Source: Pycnopodia helianthoides
Lineage: Eukaryota > Echinodermata > Asteroidea > Forcipulatida > Asteriidae
Assembly: GCA_032158295.1 (NCBI GenBank)
Contig: CM063258.1
Span: 4,236,001-4,300,000, forward strand
Reading direction: 5' to 3'
Length of the DNA stretch: 64,000 bases
The notes beneath the pieces were generated by a model. It searched no databases and had not been told where the DNA came from. It saw nothing but the letters and a program-made list of their open reading frames with translations. Shown here piece after piece: positions 61,901 through 64,000 of the stretch. Each line of letters opens with the position of its first letter. The first letter of the stretch is position 1. Position numbers and translations under genes: made by a program.

Positions 61901-63625
61901 ATCGTGTTAACATATGTTGTGACCAAATTCAACATTTCTGCAAACTTTAAAAAAAAGAAAGAAAAAAAGTACATCCCATGATTGGTTGCTTTGTTTCCAA
62001 CAAATTCAACACTATTTTTGAATATTTGTGTAACAATAAATGAGAGAGTGTGGAGTAAGTACTCACATGGACAAGGCTGGCTGTTGCAGAGCTCCATCTC
62101 GACTGGTTTACGATCCCCGCACAGTTGCTCGTCCACGACGATACCACTCTCCAGGTCCACACAGTTAACACTACGCTGTCTGGTTCCACCTCCACATTCT
62201 CTATCACACTGCACCAAACCAATACAAATACAGGGGTTTAGTCGGGGTACCATGTCCCAAGGTGGGTTACTCTTTACGGGGTAACCGCGACCTCACTTGA
62301 CCTCATCAATACGAGCCCATAGAGGTACATATAGCGTGAGTGATGGAGGGTCAAGAGAGGTCAGGGCTATACTGGTTACCATTTTTTGAGTTTGCTGTCA
62401 ACATAGATTCTTAAAACAGCTGCATTTATATGAGTTACTAGCCGGCAACAGAAACATTGAGAAACTGTTTCCATCCTTAGTATCAAAATTATCTCAAAAT
62501 TACCTTGACTTTAAGTAAATTTTGTGAACAAGGAATTTATACAAAAACTCCAATCATGAACTGTTCCCTATGCGAGATCTGGGCCCAATTTCATAGAGCT
62601 GCTTAAGCACAAAAAGTAGCTAAGCACAAAAAGTAGCTAGGCACAAAAAGTAGCTAAGCACAAAAAGTAGCTAAGCACAAAATAGTTATGTTTACCAGAA
62701 TAAGGTTACCAGCCAAAATAGCAAGTCACATGCACACTTTATGACTGGTGTCCTGCTTCTTTTTTGCTTCGCAGAAAATTGATAAGCAATATTTTCTCCT
62801 AATAAGCAGCTCTACGAAATAGGGTCCTGGTCCCCAGTTTCATACGGCTGTGAGGGCCAAACAAAGTGCTAAGCACAGATAATGTTACTAATAGCAGAAA
62901 ACAGAGAACCAGTCAAAATCTAGTTTAAAGGAACATTACAGAATTGGTTTTGCTAACAAAACAGTTGCTGGCAGTGTAAACACTTTATGTAATCCACCAT
63001 ATACATAAACTGACAAACCTGTAGAAGTTTGAGATCGATCGGCCATCTGGGTCACGAGAAAATAGTGAAAAACTGATTACACATTTGCATGAAATCATAT
63101 AGATTCAACAAGTGAATAAAACGCTCACTGAGCGATAAACTCCAATCGGAAAATTTCTTTATTCATTTCTCATCAAATATGGCATTTCAGACTGAAATAT
63201 TTCAAGGGATGTTTTCTACTATCATCATCATTAGACCGTGTAAGTTTTATGTAAATCTGTGATCAAAAAGTATATTTTACAAGTTTTTTTTCTTACCAAT
63301 TCTGTAATGTTCCTTTAATGTACGCAACTTGTGACCGGTACTTTGCTGATTTTTACTTAGCAAATTTAGTCTGCTTAGCAGCTTTATGAAACTGATTTCC
63401 GGGGTGGTGTCTACTACTTACGTCCTGCCATGCGTCGGCAACATAACCAGAGGCTGGACACGGCAGAGAGTAGAGGTTGTATAACTGGTAGCCTTCACCG
63501 AATGTGCTCGAGAGACCGTCGGTAATCAGCGTCACGTTCAGGGTCATGCCGCGCGAGACCACAGTATCTGGGATTGACCTTCCGCAGATGCGGTAGGAAA
63601 ACGGCATGTTACTGTTGTCCTCAAC
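46746..63625 (-). CDS. Secreted CUB / thrombospondin type-1 repeat protein, C-terminal 15 exons
   Basis: Fifteen exons join in frame with consistent phases and give 838 residues to TAG at 46746-46748. Domain order: end of a CUB, TSP1, CUB, TSP1, CUB, TSP1, CUB, TSP1, TSP1, CUB. TSP1 exons start CDRECGGGTRQRSV, CSVTCGEGTTTRSVEC, CTVSCGGGIKSRDVTC, CSATCGGGLRVRSVEC and CSVTCGDGLQTRTVEC. CUB exons carry SPNHPESFDP, FSPNYPGNYPDNL and similar motifs. Cys spacing and the domains indicate an extracellular matrix or secreted protein. The N-terminus, and any signal peptide or protease domain, lies beyond the right edge. It could be ADAMTS-like, but no metalloprotease is visible, so I give no symbol. 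Confidence 0.9.
47061..47208. mobile_element. GGGCCCAA foldback MITE, left end missing
   Basis: Starts inside the stem (TTTTCTGCTAAGCAGAAATG) and ends TCTATGAAATTGGGCCC. Confidence 0.78.
47895..48690 (+). repeat. Duplicated LINE fragment flanking a TTAA MITE
   Basis: About 165 bp are present twice, at about 47957-48126 and 48514-48676, beginning TTAAGTTTGACAAGTGTAAA and ending near CACTGTTATTAA. The second copy reads MKSTWREINNLFGKDKRANV, like the linker between LINE endonuclease and RT. MITE copy C lies exactly between the two at TTAA sites. Confidence 0.75.
48123..48517. mobile_element. TTAA MITE, AAAGGAACATTACAG family, copy C (inverted)
   Basis: TTAAAGGAACATTACATAAT to AATTCTGTAATGTTCCTTTAA, opposite in orientation to copies A, B and D. 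Confidence 0.87.
48707..48909 (-). CDS. CUB/TSP1 gene: last CUB, first half
   Basis: TGDTGTIFSPNYPGNYPDNL, then a hydrophobic strand ILQITITALDLIYDVPC, to TNGDSIN. The clearest CUB signature in the gene. Confidence 0.94.
49019..49248. mobile_element. AACCCTCCTACT-family MITE
   Basis: AACCCTCCTACTCTTGGTAC at the left and CAGACAGTAGGAGGGTT at the right. Confidence 0.75.
49279..49517. mobile_element. Foldback MITE, TTTGCTTAGCATGAAATTTC subfamily
   Basis: The ends match the main family, but the stem reads AATTTGCTTAGCATGAAATT and recurs inverted near 49469-49490. Confidence 0.75.
50010..50195. mobile_element. GGGCCCAA foldback MITE
   Basis: GGGCCAAATTTCATAGAGCT to AGCAGCTCTATGAATTG, with a slightly eroded right end. 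Confidence 0.82.
50196..50645 (+). repeat. 5'-truncated LINE 3' end with nested MITE
   Basis: APTYLQRSNFSPK ... ALWNNLPLNT, then after the insertion QAASTDSFKSLLKTRLFI and a stop: the standard CR1/L2-type C-terminus. A MITE (50377-50544) interrupts it. Confidence 0.75.
50377..50544. mobile_element. MITE with CAGGCCTGGAATTTC ends
   Basis: Left end CAGGCCTGGAATTTCATCTT, right end GTGTAATTCCAGGCCTG. TAAATA flanks both sides, a probable 6-bp target duplication. Confidence 0.78.
50994..51141 (-). CDS. CUB/TSP1 gene: TSP1 repeat e
   Basis: CSVTCGDGLQTRTVECRAVA to CSTAACSDL, ends in phase 1. Confidence 0.93.
51612..51805. mobile_element. GGGCCCAA foldback MITE
   Basis: Complete, oriented opposite to most others (the TTGCTTAACAATTGCCTGCT half comes first). 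Confidence 0.87.
52204..52374 (-). CDS. CUB/TSP1 gene: TSP1 repeat d
   Basis: CSATCGGGLRVRSVECKLPD to CNPEVCPEFYYFTGAYSP. Ends in phase 0 and passes straight into another TSP1. Confidence 0.92.
52411..52584. mobile_element. GGGCCCAA foldback MITE, internally deleted
   Basis: GGCTCACTTTCATAGAGCTG to GCTCTATGAAATTGGGCCC, lacking the central CATGGTAGTTTGGC block. Confidence 0.8.
52984..53187 (-). CDS. CUB/TSP1 gene: CUB second half
   Basis: IIDTTHLDLSLKLCGQAAPM to YETSSWGQ, 68 residues. Confidence 0.9.
53201..53221. repeat. (AT)n microsatellite
   Basis: About 10 AT units, immediately upstream of a CUB exon acceptor in the sense direction. Confidence 0.9.
53493..53868 (+). repeat. 5'-truncated LINE 3' end
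   Basis: RIKFKTLLFIYKALNDLSPV, then FSVFGPTLWNKLPQTLRSSP and LKTHC with a stop, then AGCGCTATATAAGAACTGAT and a (TTA)n tail: the end of a CR1/L2-like element, different from the full-length one. Confidence 0.85.
53930..54120 (-). CDS. CUB/TSP1 gene: CUB first half
   Basis: ECDRVLTENDPISPLVAPTA to GVCDGDYLE, donor GTGAGT. Confidence 0.9.
54250..54685 (-). repeat. Long tRNA-Leu-like SINE
   Basis: Minus strand: tRNA-like head GTCGTGGCCGAGCGGATAAG ... GGGTTCGAGTCCCAGTCGTG, then a body with TGTCCTTAAGCAAGACACTT and CACGTAAAAGAACCCAGTGC, ending near a GAGCGCTATATAATT tail. Confidence 0.7.
54958..55215. repeat. Fragmented AACCCTCCTACT-MITE pieces in tandem
   Basis: TCA(A)CCTCCTACTATC followed by GACCATTCAATATCATC occurs three times about 118 bp apart, with small deletions between copies. 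Confidence 0.7.
55445..55589 (-). CDS. CUB/TSP1 gene: TSP1 repeat c
   Basis: CTVSCGGGIKSRDVTCVRTD to CNVLVCPQ, ends in phase 1. Confidence 0.93.
55889..56096. mobile_element. MITE with TTCGCTCGGCCCCAGCG ends, second copy
   Basis: TTCGCTCGGCCCCAGCGGCC to AGGCGCTGGGGACGAGCGAA, very similar to 23283-23500. Confidence 0.8.
56198..56370. mobile_element. GGGCCCAA foldback MITE, left end trimmed
   Basis: Starts AGCAGCTTAAGCAGAAAATG and ends GATGAAATTGGGCCC. Confidence 0.75.
56447..56812. mobile_element. TTAA MITE, AAAGGCACTGGACAC family
   Basis: TTAAAGGCACTGGACACTAT at the left, GGTGTCCAGTGTCTTTAA at the right. Complete, ending about 25 bp from a CUB exon donor. Confidence 0.82.
56837..57034 (-). 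CDS. CUB/TSP1 gene: CUB second half
   Basis: FADGTYTDYKQDYCGSGTLP to TASEFSE, 66 residues. Confidence 0.9.
57060..57820. other. CUB/TSP1 intron, mostly unrecognised
   Basis: Contains a GTTGTATCTC-type relic (about 57130-57250, CGTGCAACAACGTCCTATCT). A plus ORF at 57350-57808 has no family likeness. Confidence 0.4.
57828..58021 (-). CDS. CUB/TSP1 gene: CUB first half
   Basis: CDALVDLSAGSSVIMAPPRD, then NCEYTIQVDTPCVQITALEL to TSVLS. Confidence 0.9.
58078..59262. repeat. 27-bp minisatellite, about 40 units
   Basis: The unit GCTGGGCGGGATTGGGATCT plus CACCATC varies as GGTGG/GGCGG and is mixed with units carrying CACCATTTTCTG. 27 is a multiple of three, so several frames stay open (e.g. GSHHRWAGL repeats); not treated as genes. 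On the minus strand each unit has ATGGTGAGATCC, similar to a 5' splice site. In the intron after TSP1 repeat b. Confidence 0.95.
59320..59464 (-). CDS. CUB/TSP1 gene: TSP1 repeat b
   Basis: CSVTCGEGTTTRSVECTRLA to CRPQTPCP, 48 residues, donor GTGAGT, ends in phase 1. Confidence 0.94.
60036..60149 (-). CDS. CUB/TSP1 gene: CUB last part
   Basis: VMVTLNSGEIIPDGSRFQFY to GFITGNFSE, 38 residues. The 11-bp minisatellite starts about 9 bp from its acceptor. Confidence 0.86.
60158..60394. repeat. 11-bp minisatellite with ordered variants
   Basis: About 21 units of AAAGGTCGACC. Variants are in blocks: GTCGATC at the left, GTCGACC in the middle, GTCAACC further right, GTCAATC last. Confidence 0.95.
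60554..60661 (-). CDS. CUB/TSP1 gene: CUB middle part
   Basis: IRDLEAGFLNQRVCGDGPRR to WESRSGQ, 36 residues. The other CUB domains of this gene lack this extra exon split. Confidence 0.85.
60775..61100. repeat. Inverted-repeat element relic
   Basis: CATATCACACTCTGCGAATG and GGAATACGGAAAATATAGCA have inverted counterparts at 61025-61095. The same CGAGTG/TGTGATAAC sequences occur near 15400-15810. Confidence 0.45.
61374..61561 (-). CDS. CUB/TSP1 gene: CUB first part
   Basis: CDEVIDSLPFSLKSPNHPES, then CNYNITSSRCLRISFLEFNL to VCGDTYVQ. Phase 1 in, phase 0 out. Confidence 0.9.
62067..62208 (-). CDS. CUB/TSP1 gene: TSP1 repeat a
   Basis: CDRECGGGTRQRSVNC to MELCNSQPCP, six cysteines. Ends in phase 1. 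Confidence 0.93.
62581..62827. mobile_element. GGGCCCAA foldback MITE with expanded internal repeat
   Basis: The block AAGTAGCTAAGCACAA is repeated about four times near the left end, a local expansion not seen in other copies. Confidence 0.83.
62935..63318. mobile_element. TTAA MITE, AAAGGAACATTACAG family, copy D
   Basis: TTAAAGGAACATTACAGAAT to CAATTCTGTAATGTTCCTTTAA, well preserved, about 100 bp from the CUB exon at 63422. CUB/TSP1 intron. Confidence 0.88.
63422..63625 (-). CDS. CUB/TSP1 gene: C-terminal half of a CUB domain
   Basis: VEDNSNMPFSYRICG to YVADAWQD, 68 residues, phase 0 at both ends. First exon of this gene in the window. Confidence 0.85.
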
Positions 63626-63877
63626 CTTAAAAAGTAAAATTCAATTTTATTTCAGTCAATCGGCCAACAAAAAAAGAGAGAAATTTCAGAGAAAAAGACA
63701 AATCTCGATTTGAATGTGGTTTGGTCTTCCGTACCAGATTAAAATCCCCTGATTATACCCTAACGCCCCGGTGTCTTTGGGTAGAGACCCGCCCATAATC
63801 CTTCACTATACTCCACTGTACAGTCATCGAACACCCAAAACTGTTTAGACCGATAAGCAATTTGCTAGTCCAGCCTG

Positions 63878-64000
63878 GGCCCAATTTCACAGCACTAAGT
63901 TTCATCTTAAGATGAGTTGTCAATATCACTTGGTATTGTGACATCACACTTTCTTCAGCAACTAAGATTGATAGACATCTTAACCCTTTGAGTGCCGCCA
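63878..64000. mobile_element. MITE (GGGCCCAATTTCACAGC type), cut by window edge
   Basis: GGGCCCAATTTCACAGCACT, then TCATCTTAAGATGAGTTGTC and TGACATCACACTTTCTTCAG. Related to 30051 and to the 233-bp repeats at 23609. Confidence 0.6.

Overview
This window is animal nuclear DNA. It has intron-rich genes with GT-AG splicing, many small inverted-repeat transposons, tRNA-derived SINEs and a CR1/L2-type LINE. The gene content and the LINE, whose N-terminus carries a 2A-like motif, suggest a marine invertebrate deuterostome, most likely an echinoderm such as a sea star. That placement is inference. No bacterial features, CRISPR array or rRNA is present.

Layout, left to right. (1) 948-9380, minus: ten exons encoding the N-terminal 448 residues of Integrator subunit 5 (INTS5); the gene runs off the left edge. 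(2) About 9.8-14.1 kb, plus: a C6orf136/DUF2358 homologue with good splice sites but one missing base in each of two exons. (3) 14.1-20.9 kb: no gene recognised; MITEs, a SINE and a 37-bp minisatellite. (4) 20895-34781, minus: medium-chain acyl-CoA dehydrogenase (ACADM), ten exons and 423 residues, lacking only a short first exon. A 45-bp minisatellite of about 38 units sits directly behind one of its 5' splice sites. (5) 35419-40176: a TTAA-flanked element with terminal inverted repeats, split by a CR1/L2-like LINE with an intact 1,119-residue ORF. (6) 41572-44588, plus: complete three-exon sulfiredoxin (SRXN1) with an unusual N-terminal extension. (7) 46746-63625, minus: the last 15 coding exons (838 residues) of a secreted CUB/thrombospondin-type-1 repeat protein, whose 5' part lies beyond the right edge.

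The genes do not form one pathway. INTS5 acts in nuclear RNA processing, ACADM in mitochondrial beta-oxidation, sulfiredoxin in peroxiredoxin repair, and the CUB/TSP1 protein outside the cell. Sulfiredoxin and the CUB/TSP1 gene are convergent.

The most unusual material is in the repeats. Several MITE families end in TTAAAGG and insert at TTAA, often into one another. A foldback family has about 18 copies. Minisatellite arrays in introns carry splice-site-like motifs in every unit. I found no transposase for the MITEs here. Exon boundaries were deduced by eye from frame continuity, GT/AG dinucleotides and remembered family sequences.
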